From an uncultured Bacteroidia bacterium (GTDB taxonomy: Bacteria; Bacteroidota; Bacteroidia; Bacteroidales; CAJPTX01), in contig CAMXWF010000014.1 of NCBI GenBank assembly GCA_947252645.1, forward strand, positions 1 to 64,000: a stretch of 64,000 nucleotides of DNA. Reading direction: 5' to 3'. The stretch's first letter is position 1. Every line of letters starts with the position of its first letter. Position numbers and translations under genes: made by a program. The notes below the pieces were generated by a model that saw only the letters and a program-made list of their open reading frames with translations, made no database searches and had not been told where the DNA came from. Below, piece after piece: positions 24,665 to 33,373 of the stretch.

Positions 24665-26083
24665 CTAGACATCCCGCCCAGGCAGCAGGGCCTGCGCATC
24701 GTCGAAGGTCAAAATGGCGTTCACCAGCGTAGCTGCCAGCGGACTGCCTCCCTTACGGCCCTCTATGATGAGCTTCGGCACCTGGGTGAAGGGCTTGAGC
24801 ATCTGTTTTGACTCCTCCACGTGTACAAAACCCACGGGGGCGGCCACCACCCCCACCGGGGTAGCCTTTCCCGCATAGATGAGCCGGCAAAGCTCCATGA
24901 GCGCCGTCGGGGCATTGCCGATGGCAAAGAGGGCGTTGGGGTGCTCCTCCACGGCCAAGCGGATCCCCGCCTGCGCCCTCGTGATCTTCTCTCGCTCGGC
25001 CACCTCGGGGGTCCGGGCATCGTGCAGGTAGCATTTGGCTTCCAGGCCCAGACGGGTCAGCGCCCCCTGGCGTATGCCCGAGGACACCATGGTCACGTCT
25101 GTGATGATGGTGTCGAAGCGGTGCGACACCGCCTGCTCATAGAGCGTCTCCACCGCCCCCTCATCGACTCGCAACAGCCGCTCCATCTCAAAATCGGCCG
25201 TGGCGTGGATGGTGTGCAGCAGTGGCCAAAGGCGTCCCAGCGGGATGTCGGGGCGGCGCAGCTCCCGCAGGATGGTGGTAAAGCTCTCTATCATGATGCT
25301 CTGCCCCACCTTATGCGCTGGCGTACCGTCCATCGCCCCACGCTGGGTGTAGCCGCGTGGGGTAATGAACACCTCCCCCGACGTGTAGCTCTGGCTATTA
25401 CCTATAATCACCACCGTAAACATATCGGTCTCTTCGGGCTTCAGCCCCTCCAGGGTGGTCAGCTGTACGCGTTGCTCCGGCCTGCCCGCATTCCGCACCA
25501 CGCCCACCGGCGTTGCGCCCGCACGAGTCTCCAGGAAGAGTTCGCGAAGCCTGTCAAGCTGCCAGTAGCGCGACTGGCTGTGGGGGTTGTAGACCGCTGT
25601 AACGAAATCTGCCTGCGCGGCCGCCACTATCCGACGCTCTATCGTGGTCCAAGGGGTCATCAAGTCTGAGAGCGAAATCACGCAGAAATCATGGCCCATG
25701 GGGGCCCCAAGGAGCGAGGCGGCCTTTTGAAACGCTGAGAGCCCTGGAATGCTCTGCACCTCCACGTTCACCCCCTGCGCTGCCCTAAGCTCGTAGATCA
25801 GCGAGGCCATCCCGTAGATCCCGGCATCGCCCGAGCTGATCACGCACACCCGCCTGCCGTCCCGTGCGCACTCCAGGGCTTGCTGGGCGCGCTTCTGCTC
25901 CCCCCGCATCCCTGTAGCTATGCACTCGGCACCTGGGCCTAGCAGGGGCTCCACGTACGGCATGTAGCCCTTGTAGCCCACCACCACCTCGGCGTGCGAA
26001 AGGGCCTCCCGGGCCGCAAACGTCATGTCCTCTGGGGAACCAGGGCCTATGCCCACTATCTCAATCAGTCCGCTTCGCTCCAT
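24665..26083 (-). CDS. CbiH-CbiC fusion: precorrin-3B C17-methyltransferase and precorrin-8 methylmutase
   Basis: A 472-residue fusion. Residues 1 to about 245 are CbiH, the ring-contracting C17 methylase (IVGIGPGSPEDMT at 9-21, SSGDAGIYGMA near 83-93, VYNPHSQSR near 164). Residues from about 253 are CbiC, which moves a methyl group from C11 to C12; the conserved histidine is His293 in TIHATADFE, and FAIGNAPTAL lies further on. These steps are far apart in the pathway, so the fusion is not a simple consecutive channel. Confidence 0.94.
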   Translation of the reverse strand: MERSGLIEIVGIGPGSPEDMTFAAREALSHAEVVVGYKGYMPYVEPLLGPGAECIATGMRGEQKRAQQALECARDGRRVCVISSGDAGIYGMASLIYELRAAQGVNVEVQSIPGLSAFQKAASLLGAPMGHDFCVISLSDLMTPWTTIERRIVAAAQADFVTAVYNPHSQSRYWQLDRLRELFLETRAGATPVGVVRNAGRPEQRVQLTTLEGLKPEETDMFTVVIIGNSQSYTSGEVFITPRGYTQRGAMDGTPAHKVGQSIMIESFTTILRELRRPDIPLGRLWPLLHTIHATADFEMERLLRVDEGAVETLYEQAVSHRFDTIITDVTMVSSGIRQGALTRLGLEAKCYLHDARTPEVAEREKITRAQAGIRLAVEEHPNALFAIGNAPTALMELCRLIYAGKATPVGVVAAPVGFVHVEESKQMLKPFTQVPKLIIEGRKGGSPLAATLVNAILTFDDAQALLPGRDV

Positions 26084-26111
26084 GTTGTCTTCTTGTACCC
26101 TTCCTAAGTCC

Positions 26112-27410
26112 CTACTGCGCTACGTAGTCTATCCGCTCGGCTATGAGCCCCTGGGCCCCCCGGGCGCCCTTGGTCACCGCCCCAGTGGCCACATCGTAGA
26201 TGTACACCTGCGCGTAGCCCTCCTTGGTATTCACCACAATGTACGCTTTTCCATCGTGGAGCGCAGCCAGGCGCGAATGGCTCCCATCGCCTTCCGGGAT
26301 CCCCTGAATGCGCACCGGCTCGCCCGCCGCCCCAAGGTCTACCGTGGCCCAGTAGCTCACGAAGGGGGTAGTCTTTTGCGACCAGGTCTTTGGATCCGTC
26401 AGTTCCTTCCCGGGGGCTATGGTGTGGGGGTCGTGCAGGTAGCAGAGTGCCTTCTTTTGTCCCAGGTAGTGCATGTCGATGATTTTGCCCTGGTAGGCCT
26501 TGCAGGCCTGGTACGACGGGTCGAAGCTACGCGCCCCTTGGCGCACGCAGAAAATGGAGTGCTTGGCGGGCGTGGTGCTTTTGACCCCAGGGAGGTATTC
26601 ACACACCGTCAGGTAGTAATTCCCCTCCTCATCGAAGCAGGAGAGCGAGTTGCGCAGCTCGCCGTAGGCCGCTGCGCCTTCGCGGTGCACTCGGCTCTCC
26701 TTGTAGGGGCTGCTCACCTGCATGTTGTCTGGTGCTATGCAGGCAAGCCAGAACTCCCTCAGCTCCTTGGTGGCATTGGCCTTCATGGCAGAGGCGTTCT
26801 GGGGGTAGTTGTAGCTGTAGAACAGCTGGCCATCCTGCTGGCGGTAGGCGAGCATGCCGGAGGTGCTAAATCTGAGGCCGGACCCAGGGGCTGCCAGCGC
26901 GAGCTGACCCTTTGCCAGGGGGCTCATCGATGCCACATCGATCTTGACCCAGTTGACCTTTTGCGGATCCTTACCCGCTGCGCCCATGATTACCAGCGTG
27001 TTCTTGTCGAGCCAAGCATGCGCATAGCGGCGCTCCTGCACCTCCGTGCAGGGAAACGCCTTCACCTCCTCAAGCCGGTTGTCGGCTAGACGTAGCTTCT
27101 CAAAGCGCCCTGCTTTGCTCACCTGGTAGTAGTAACCCTCGTGCGCAATGGCCGAGGGCATGAGCCTATTGCCAACTTCTACCCCCTGCCCCTTGACGGA
27201 AAAGGTGCCCGTACTCAGATCCTCGACCGACAGCACAATCGACCCCTTCTCGCCCTTCGACGCACTGCCCTCTCCTACGGCAAACCACACGTTGAAATGG
27301 CCCCCAGTGGGCGCACTGGGCTCGGGCTCATTCTGCTTCTTACAGGACGACACCACCACCGCCCCCAATAGCCCCAACAGGCATACGATCAACGGAATTC
27401 TCCTCTTCAT
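26112..27410 (-). CDS. DUF4374-like surface or periplasmic lipoprotein
   Basis: A 432-residue lipoprotein: signal peptide ending VVVSSC (Cys23), then a repetitive beta-rich body that resembles DUF4374 proteins, probably a beta-propeller. Proteins of this family commonly sit beside TonB-dependent receptors and are thought to capture iron or heme chelates at the surface. Here it lies 13 bases after a TonB receptor and before cbiHC, so a corrinoid, cobalt chelate or porphyrin ligand is plausible but unproven. Truncated relatives occur at 46.1 and 47.6 kb. Confidence 0.75.
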   Translation of the reverse strand: MKRRIPLIVCLLGLLGAVVVSSCKKQNEPEPSAPTGGHFNVWFAVGEGSASKGEKGSIVLSVEDLSTGTFSVKGQGVEVGNRLMPSAIAHEGYYYQVSKAGRFEKLRLADNRLEEVKAFPCTEVQERRYAHAWLDKNTLVIMGAAGKDPQKVNWVKIDVASMSPLAKGQLALAAPGSGLRFSTSGMLAYRQQDGQLFYSYNYPQNASAMKANATKELREFWLACIAPDNMQVSSPYKESRVHREGAAAYGELRNSLSCFDEEGNYYLTVCEYLPGVKSTTPAKHSIFCVRQGARSFDPSYQACKAYQGKIIDMHYLGQKKALCYLHDPHTIAPGKELTDPKTWSQKTTPFVSYWATVDLGAAGEPVRIQGIPEGDGSHSRLAALHDGKAYIVVNTKEGYAQVYIYDVATGAVTKGARGAQGLIAERIDYVAQ

Positions 27411-27423
27411 AGCATTGGTTCTT

Positions 27424-29574
27424 TTAGTGAAAAGTCATTCGGAATTTGCCGTAAAACCCTCGACCCGGGCGCTGCAGCATGTAGTTGTCGTAGACCAAGG
27501 CATTGAACACGTTCGTGCACTCGGCCGAGAGGGTGTAGCGCCCATCCGCAAACGACCAGGCCACCATGCAGTCGCTCACCCACTGCGTGGGAATCAGCGC
27601 CTTCGTGGACTTGGCCCCATAGGCCTCCCACGTGAAGTAGTACCAGTGTACGTAGTGCTCTGCGGCCGTCAGGCGGATCGACTGCCCCCTCAGCCCAAAG
27701 GGCTGCCAGAAGCGATACGTGGCCTCCAGCCGCCCGTAGTAGAAGGGCCGATTGGGGAGGCGATTGCCAAAGGTGATATCGGACAGGCCTGTCGAGAGCC
27801 TCCGACGCTGGTTGCGCTCGTCCAGCAGGGTGCCGCTCAGGGCCACCGTCAACCGCGTACCCCAATGGTAGCGCACATCAAACTCGCCCCCCACAATGCG
27901 CACGGCGTCCAGGTTCTCGTAGCGCTGCTGTCGATCCGTGTGGATGGTGAGCCGTATCAGGTCGCGCACCTGGCGGTAGAAACCGCCCACCTCGTACTCG
28001 AAGCGCTGGCCTACCCCGAACGCAACAACGCCGTAGAGCCCCAGGTTCACATTGTGCGCCCGCTCGGGCCGAAGCGTGAAGTGCGGATAGACCGTGGCCC
28101 CATTGCCCAAAAGCTCCCGCGTACTCGGCAGTCGCACGCTATGCTCATACGAGGCCTTCACGGCCAGCTCGGGCCAGAGGGCGTAGCGGGTCGATCCGCC
28201 GTAGCCCACCAGGGCCTGCTGCTGCTCGCGCGGCGCCACGTCAGACTCCGTCAGCCAGCTAAAATCCTCCTGCCTAACCTGCAGGGCCAGAAGGTAACCC
28301 TTCACGAACAGCATCGTGTACCACCGCTGCGCGAAGAGGCGCAGCCCGTACGAAAGGCCTAGAAAGTGGGTCTGTAGGGCATCGCGGGCGGGCGTAAAGG
28401 TGCTGTCGCGTGTGTCGTAGCGGCGATTGCCCTGGCAGTTGAGGGCGTAGCTCAGGGTCACCTCGTGGTGACCGCCCCACCCATAGCTGCCGTTGAGCTG
28501 ACCAAAGACACTCGGACGGTCGGTATGGCGAATAGCAGGCTGACGACCCAGCACCTCGCTGAAGTAGCCCTCCAGGTAGGCTCCGTCCCACCCGTAGGCC
28601 CGGCAGGAGGTGTCGGTGAGCATATAGGACGAGCTGCGGTAGCCCACGTAGGCCCCCAGGCTCAGCCCCTTGACCAGTAGATCCCGCTTGCTATACCGAG
28701 CACTCACCGACCACATCTGCCGCTCACGCTCGGCTTGGCCCACTACCACCGTCTGCACCATGCCGGTTTGCACCTGCGACCGTGAGCCACTATAGCTCGC
28801 CTCCACCAGGGCCTCATCGCACCAGCTACGGTTGCGCCAGCCTACCGCCACACCGCCCTGCAGAGCCAGGTAGCGATCGTGGAAGCGGGGCACATTGCGC
28901 TGCTCGTAGCGCCGACGCGCCGGCGACCACACCTCCACTCGGCGCATCGTGTAGCTGTTGCGACTGTAATCGCACCCAGCCCACCCCCTGACGAACACCC
29001 CCTGCGGGCGCCACGTGTATTGCCCTGTGACCTCGCCTTGGCCCGTGTAGAACGAGCCCCCTGACGCCGACACATCGAGGTAATCCTGCCGGCCGCGGCG
29101 CGTCACCACGTTCACCACGCCACCCAACGCATCGCCCCCAAATTGCGGCGGCACCACGCCCTTGTAGATCTCTATGCGATCCACTACGCCTACGGGCAGC
29201 TGGGCCAAAAAACTCGAGGCCGAGCTGGCATTCGAGGGCACCCCATCGATGAAATAGCGCACGGCACTCCCCTTGAGCCCGTTGAGCGAGATCTCCACGT
29301 TTGACCCCACGCCCCCTTGCTGCTGAAGCCCTAGGCCGCTCACACCTCGCAGACGCGCGCCCAGCCCGCTGGCCGCCGATGAAAAAGCCCTCACGTCAAC
29401 GCTCTGCACGCTCAGCCCACTCTCGCGTAGCTGGACACGCCGCGATTGGCCCACCACCGACACCGAGTCTATGTCGAGCAGCTGCATGCTATCGACCTGC
29501 TGCCCCCGCGCCCGATGCACGAGACCTAGCAGCAGGGGTAGCAAAAGTACGATTGCCGCCCACCCTGTGCGCAT
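27424..29574 (-). CDS. TonB-dependent outer-membrane receptor
   Basis: Energy-coupled outer-membrane import channel of 716 residues. A signal peptide (about 1-24, ending ARGQ) is followed by the plug, with VSVVGQSRRVQLRESG near 38-53, YFIDGVPSNAS and IEIYKGVVPPQFGGDALGGVVNVVTRR, then a beta-barrel ending FYGKFRMTFH with terminal aromatic residue. It lacks the N-terminal carboxypeptidase-like domain of SusC-type receptors. It abuts the cbiK-like gene and precedes a DUF4374 lipoprotein and, further on, BtuFCD, so corrinoid or metal-porphyrin uptake is the likely role. Confidence 0.9.
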   Translation of the reverse strand: MRTGWAAIVLLLPLLLGLVHRARGQQVDSMQLLDIDSVSVVGQSRRVQLRESGLSVQSVDVRAFSSAASGLGARLRGVSGLGLQQQGGVGSNVEISLNGLKGSAVRYFIDGVPSNASSASSFLAQLPVGVVDRIEIYKGVVPPQFGGDALGGVVNVVTRRGRQDYLDVSASGGSFYTGQGEVTGQYTWRPQGVFVRGWAGCDYSRNSYTMRRVEVWSPARRRYEQRNVPRFHDRYLALQGGVAVGWRNRSWCDEALVEASYSGSRSQVQTGMVQTVVVGQAERERQMWSVSARYSKRDLLVKGLSLGAYVGYRSSSYMLTDTSCRAYGWDGAYLEGYFSEVLGRQPAIRHTDRPSVFGQLNGSYGWGGHHEVTLSYALNCQGNRRYDTRDSTFTPARDALQTHFLGLSYGLRLFAQRWYTMLFVKGYLLALQVRQEDFSWLTESDVAPREQQQALVGYGGSTRYALWPELAVKASYEHSVRLPSTRELLGNGATVYPHFTLRPERAHNVNLGLYGVVAFGVGQRFEYEVGGFYRQVRDLIRLTIHTDRQQRYENLDAVRIVGGEFDVRYHWGTRLTVALSGTLLDERNQRRRLSTGLSDITFGNRLPNRPFYYGRLEATYRFWQPFGLRGQSIRLTAAEHYVHWYYFTWEAYGAKSTKALIPTQWVSDCMVAWSFADGRYTLSAECTNVFNALVYDNYMLQRPGRGFYGKFRMTFH

Positions 29575-30537
29575 CTACTCTGAGGCGTGGAGTTTCTCGC
29601 CCGTGCGGCGGTACAGGCTCTTCTTCTCCATGATGCCCAGCCGGCGGTGCGTCAGGTTGAAGCCTACCATCTCTACAAACCGACTCCGGATGCCCTCCAG
29701 CTCCCCGAGGCCCTTTTGCACCACCTCCACGCGGTAGCCTGCCTTCTCCAGCTGGGCCTTCCACTCCTGGAGGATGTCGTGCTTCCCATGCTCCCCAAAT
29801 ACCAGCATCAGCGGCACCAGGGTGATTCTCCGCGGACGGAGCGCCTTTACCGCCGTCAGGGCCTGCTCGTAGAACGGATACCCCTCGATGCAGCCCACCA
29901 CGAAATTCCCGTGGCCCTGCTCGGTCAGCACTTTGTCGAGCATGGCGTATTGGGCCGTAGAGGCATCGTAGGTGCCGTGCCCCACCAGCATGTAGAGCCG
30001 ATTGCCCGGGTAGGCCTTCGAGAGCAATGTCCCCAACGCCAAGTAGTCCTCGTAGTAGAATAGTAGCGGCGTAGCGAGCCGTAGCTCCTTGAATTCACCG
30101 CGCAGGGCCTCCACGTCGTGCTGTAGGGCCTGCCATTCCAACCCGGCCACCAGGTAGCATGGCTGCACGAGTACGTGCGTATAGCCCTCCTGGGCCAGCG
30201 AGGCCAAGGCCTCGCTGGGCAGTGCCCGCTCAACGCCCCTATCCCGAAGACGCTTGACCACTATCCGCGACGAATAGGCCTCCCGCACCTCCACCCGGGG
30301 AAAAGTGCCTCGCACTTGCGCCGTTAGGGCCTCAAACACCTTGGCCTGCGCATCTGCGTGCGTCGTGCCAAAATACACCATCAGCACTGCGGCCTTATCC
30401 CCGGCCGACAGATGCGATAGCATCGAATCCGCTTCGTAAATCTTACTCTGTGCGCTCGCCATGCTGCTTGGCCCCAATAGCGCAGCGCAGGTGAGCATTA
30501 CCCATGCCCACGCCTTCCTCGTTTGCATCCGCTCCAT
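29575..30537 (-). CDS. cbiK: Exported CbiK-type cobalt chelatase
   Basis: Anaerobic chelatase that inserts cobalt into sirohydrochlorin, or a related heme-binding protein. I place the start at the ATG at 30537 (320 residues), since earlier in-frame codons lie before the promoter box. Residues 1-29 form a signal peptide (AWAWVMLTCAALL, cleavage near ASA-Q), so the protein is exported. Metal-binding residues match CbiK: His187 in VGHGTY, Glu218 in CIEGYP and His250 in GEHGKH. It is the first gene of the minus-strand operon, directly before the TonB receptor. P. gingivalis IhtB is a known exported chelatase-like hemophore, so a salvage role is also possible. Confidence 0.85.
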   Translation of the reverse strand: MERMQTRKAWAWVMLTCAALLGPSSMASAQSKIYEADSMLSHLSAGDKAAVLMVYFGTTHADAQAKVFEALTAQVRGTFPRVEVREAYSSRIVVKRLRDRGVERALPSEALASLAQEGYTHVLVQPCYLVAGLEWQALQHDVEALRGEFKELRLATPLLFYYEDYLALGTLLSKAYPGNRLYMLVGHGTYDASTAQYAMLDKVLTEQGHGNFVVGCIEGYPFYEQALTAVKALRPRRITLVPLMLVFGEHGKHDILQEWKAQLEKAGYRVEVVQKGLGELEGIRSRFVEMVGFNLTHRRLGIMEKKSLYRRTGEKLHASE

Positions 30538-30621
30538 AAGTATAGACCTTATACTACGCTCCCCAAAACGCCATCCCTCCCCTGAGCACTGCCTAGCAGC
30601 ATGGCGGCACCCAGGTTGGCG

Positions 30622-30629
30622 CAAAGATA
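30622..30629 (-). promoter_or_regulatory. -7 box for the cobalamin operon
   Basis: TATCTTTG (30629-30622) is a perfect -7 match and would give a leader of about 75-80 bases before the cbiK start. The leader contains GGGTGCCGCCATG and a GCCAT/ATGGC pairing but not the conserved core of a cobalamin riboswitch. The only upstream TTG is 14 bases away, shorter than usual. Confidence 0.55.
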
Positions 30630-30848
30630 GTTTTTTTACTGCGCAATTACTTCGTAGTGTCCCGGGAAAGCGCGGGGACTTTTGAAAATTGTGCGGAGCT
30701 CCACGCGCGCTATGTCCCGACATGCGCATCGCCCCTGGCACCATCTTGCGGACGCATTGCGGCATTTTCCCCCTTCTTTACAGTAGTCGCAAGGTGGCCA
30801 CGGTCTCTACATACTTGGCTGGGCATCGCGAGCGCCTATAATTGTTGC

Positions 30849-30856
30849 TACCTTTG
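30849..30856 (+). promoter_or_regulatory. -7 box for the cbiP-cobD-cbiB operon
   Basis: TACCTTTG is a perfect -7 consensus. It lies only 5 bases before the best start codon of cbiP (GTG at 30861), which would make the transcript leaderless or nearly so. No -33 TTG at the standard distance. Confidence 0.5.
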
Positions 30857-30860
30857 CCGC

Positions 30861-32354
30861 GTGGGTAGGGGTAAAAAACACCAAGAACTCTCCCCCCTGA
30901 TGCTGGCTGGCACGGGGAGCGATGTTGGCAAGAGCGTGCTGGTGGCGGGCCTGTGCCGCATATTCAAGCAGGACGGCTACGCGCCTGCGCCCTTTAAGGC
31001 GCAAAACATGTCGCTCAACTCCTACGTCACGGCCACGGGGCTTGAGCTCGGCCGGGCACAGGCCATGCAGGCCGAGGCCGCCGGGATAGCCTGTGAGGCC
31101 GAAATGAACCCCGTTCTCCTCAAGCCCACCGGGGAGAGCAGGAGCCAGGTGGTGCTCCTAGGCCGCGTGGCTGGCCACATGGAGGCCAAGAGCTACTACC
31201 GCCGTGCGCAGCGACAGGAGCTGCGCCAGGCCGTGGAGGCCGCCTACGACCATCTGGCCCAGCGCTATTGCCCCATCGTCCTAGAGGGGGCGGGGAGCGT
31301 GAGTGAGCTCAACCTACGCGCGCAGGACATAGTGAACCTACCCATGGCGCGCTATGCCAAGGCCAAGGTACTCCTCGTGGGCGATATCGAGCGCGGGGGC
31401 ATCTTTGCTGCGCTCTATGGCTCCCTGGCCCTCATGGCACCCTGGGAGCGAAAGCTCGTCAAGGGCATGATTGTCAACAAATTCCGCGGCGATGCTGGCC
31501 TCTTCGACCGTGGACGCCAGATTCTAGAAAAAATCTGCCACCGCCCCCTGCTAGGGGTGGTGCCCTACTTGGACGATTTGCAGCTCGAAGCCGAGGACTC
31601 CCTCGCCCTGCAGACAAAGCCCACCGCGCCCCAGGAGGGCAAAATCAACGTGGGGGTGGTGCGCTTGGCCCATCTGTCCAACTCCACTGACCTCCTAGCC
31701 CTAGAGCAGGATCCGCGGCTGCACGTGTACTACAGTGCTACCCCCCAGGCCCTCCAGGCGGCCGACGTCATCATTTTGCCAGGAAGTAAGAACACCCGGG
31801 CCGACCTCTTGGAGCTGCGCCGCGCCGGCATCGACCAGGCGATCCTCAGCGCACGCCAAGGCGGTACGACCGTGGTGGGAATTTGTGGCGGATACCAGAT
31901 GATGGGCTTGGCCATCAGCGACCCGCTGGGCGTGGAGGGCCCCCCGGGCCAAACGCCAGGATTAGGCCTCCTGCCTGTTCGCACGGAGTTGCAGGCCGAA
32001 AAAACCACCCGACAGGTAACATTCCGGGTTCTCAACAATCCCACCCTGTGCTATGGCTATGAGATCCACATGGGCGCCACCGCCCCTGTCCATGAGGTCC
32101 CTCCTTGCCCCCTCTGCCAGACGCTGGAGGGCGCCTGCGATGGCTACTTCGTCGACCGGAACTGCTGGGGCTCCTACATGCACGGGCTTCTCGACAACGC
32201 GCCCGCCGTGGCTCTGCTGCTGGGCGACCGTTTGCCCGCGCAGGAAAAACCATTGGACTATCGCCAATTCAAAGAGCACCAATTCGACCTGCTGGCCGAC
32301 CACTTGCGCCAGGCCCTCGACATGGAGGCCCTTTATAGAATCATGCAGCCATGA
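30861..32354 (+). CDS. cbiP: Cobyric acid synthase
   Basis: Amidates the b, d, e and g side chains of adenosylcobyrinate a,c-diamide. About 497 residues from a GTG at 30861: P-loop AGTGSDVGKS near 16-25, FKAQNMSLNSY, EGAGSVSELNL, then a glutamine amidotransferase domain with the nucleophile in GICGGYQMMG. The start is uncertain: the first ATG (30900) would cut into the first beta-strand, while the longer reading includes codons upstream of the promoter box. It overlaps cobD by four bases and diverges from the main operon. Confidence 0.92.
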   Translation: MGRGKKHQELSPLMLAGTGSDVGKSVLVAGLCRIFKQDGYAPAPFKAQNMSLNSYVTATGLELGRAQAMQAEAAGIACEAEMNPVLLKPTGESRSQVVLLGRVAGHMEAKSYYRRAQRQELRQAVEAAYDHLAQRYCPIVLEGAGSVSELNLRAQDIVNLPMARYAKAKVLLVGDIERGGIFAALYGSLALMAPWERKLVKGMIVNKFRGDAGLFDRGRQILEKICHRPLLGVVPYLDDLQLEAEDSLALQTKPTAPQEGKINVGVVRLAHLSNSTDLLALEQDPRLHVYYSATPQALQAADVIILPGSKNTRADLLELRRAGIDQAILSARQGGTTVVGICGGYQMMGLAISDPLGVEGPPGQTPGLGLLPVRTELQAEKTTRQVTFRVLNNPTLCYGYEIHMGATAPVHEVPPCPLCQTLEGACDGYFVDRNCWGSYMHGLLDNAPAVALLLGDRLPAQEKPLDYRQFKEHQFDLLADHLRQALDMEALYRIMQP

Positions 32355-33373
32355 GGCTCGGGCACGGCGACGACGCGGCCAACTACCCCGGGGCGGGGCT
32401 TGTGAGCAACTTCAGCTCCAATGTCTACACGGGCTACCGCGACGAGGCCCTGTTGGCCTACCTGCGGAGTCAGATAGAGCAGATATGCTCTTACCCGCAG
32501 CCTGATGCTGCCCAGCTGCGCAACGTGGTGGCCCAGCGCGAGGGCGTGCGCCCAGCGCAGGTCGCCGTGGTCGCCGGGGCCACCGAGGCCTTCTACCTGA
32601 TTGCCCAGGCCTTCCCCAATCGACGCTCCATCCTGGCGGCACCCACCTTCAGCGAGTATGCCGATGCCGCCAAGCTCCACGGACACTGCGTGCGTGCCGT
32701 GGCGCAATTCAGCAAGGAGACCCTGCGCCAAGCCCAAGTGGCTTGGATCTGCAACCCCAACAACCCCACCGGGGCGACTATGCGCCGGGAGCAGCTGGTG
32801 GCGCTCGTGGAGGCCTATCCAGAGTGCCTTTTCGTACTCGACCAGTCGTACGCCTCTTTTAGCCTAGAGGCCCCCCTTAGCTCCGCGGAGGCTGTCACCC
32901 TGGGCCATGTGCTGCTGGTCCACTCCCTCACCAAGGAATACCGCATTCCTGGGCTGCGGTTGGGCTATGTGACGGGCTCTGCCGAGCTGCTCTCCCAGCT
33001 GGTAGCTTGCCAGCCGCCCTGGACGGTCAACACCCTCGCGCAGCTCGCGGGGCTCTACCTCCTCGCGCGGCCGCGCCAGGCGTTCGACCTCCCTGCCTAC
33101 CTGGAGGAATCACGGCGTTTCCAGCACGCCATGGCGCAGATCCCGGGCGTGAGTGTCACCCCGAGCCCCGTGCATTTTTTCCTCTGTCGACTCAGGTCCG
33201 GCCTCTCGGCCGCCGCGCTCAAGCAGTGGCTCATCGCCCAGCACGGCATGCTCATCCGCGATGCCAGCAACTTCGATGGGCTAGGCCCCGAGGCCTTCCG
33301 CGTCTGCACGCAGCGCCCAGAGGAGAACATGCGGCTCGTAGCCGCCATTACCGCATGGATGCGTGGACAATAG
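32351..33373 (+). CDS. cobD: L-threonine-O-3-phosphate decarboxylase
   Basis: PLP enzyme related to histidinol-phosphate aminotransferase that makes aminopropanol phosphate for the nucleotide loop. The 340 residues open MRLGHGDD, contain NFSSNVY near 20, ICNPNNPTG near 134-142 and the PLP-lysine segment HSLTKEYRIPGLRLGY. A HisC function is the alternative, but its place between cbiP and cbiB supports CobD. It overlaps cbiP by four bases and cbiB by 19. Confidence 0.92.
   Translation: MRLGHGDDAANYPGAGLVSNFSSNVYTGYRDEALLAYLRSQIEQICSYPQPDAAQLRNVVAQREGVRPAQVAVVAGATEAFYLIAQAFPNRRSILAAPTFSEYADAAKLHGHCVRAVAQFSKETLRQAQVAWICNPNNPTGATMRREQLVALVEAYPECLFVLDQSYASFSLEAPLSSAEAVTLGHVLLVHSLTKEYRIPGLRLGYVTGSAELLSQLVACQPPWTVNTLAQLAGLYLLARPRQAFDLPAYLEESRRFQHAMAQIPGVSVTPSPVHFFLCRLRSGLSAAALKQWLIAQHGMLIRDASNFDGLGPEAFRVCTQRPEENMRLVAAITAWMRGQ

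Noticed and set aside
26025..27089. 354-residue plus-strand ORF opposite the DUF4374 lipoprotein gene
   Set aside because: Antisense shadow of a G+C-rich gene; composition is unnatural and no family features are visible. The same applies to the 404-residue ORF at 27148-28362.
30530..30640. Cobalamin riboswitch in the cbiK leader (GGGTGCC)
   Set aside because: Only the first motif is similar; the leader is too short and lacks the core and the pseudoknot partner.
30538..30765. N-terminal extension of the cbiK gene
   Set aside because: The extra 76 codons lie upstream of or across the -7 box and read as non-protein; the signal peptide begins at 30537.
33007..33354. Longer cbiB reading frame
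   Set aside because: It overlaps cobD in another frame; CbiB homology begins at the ATG at 33355.
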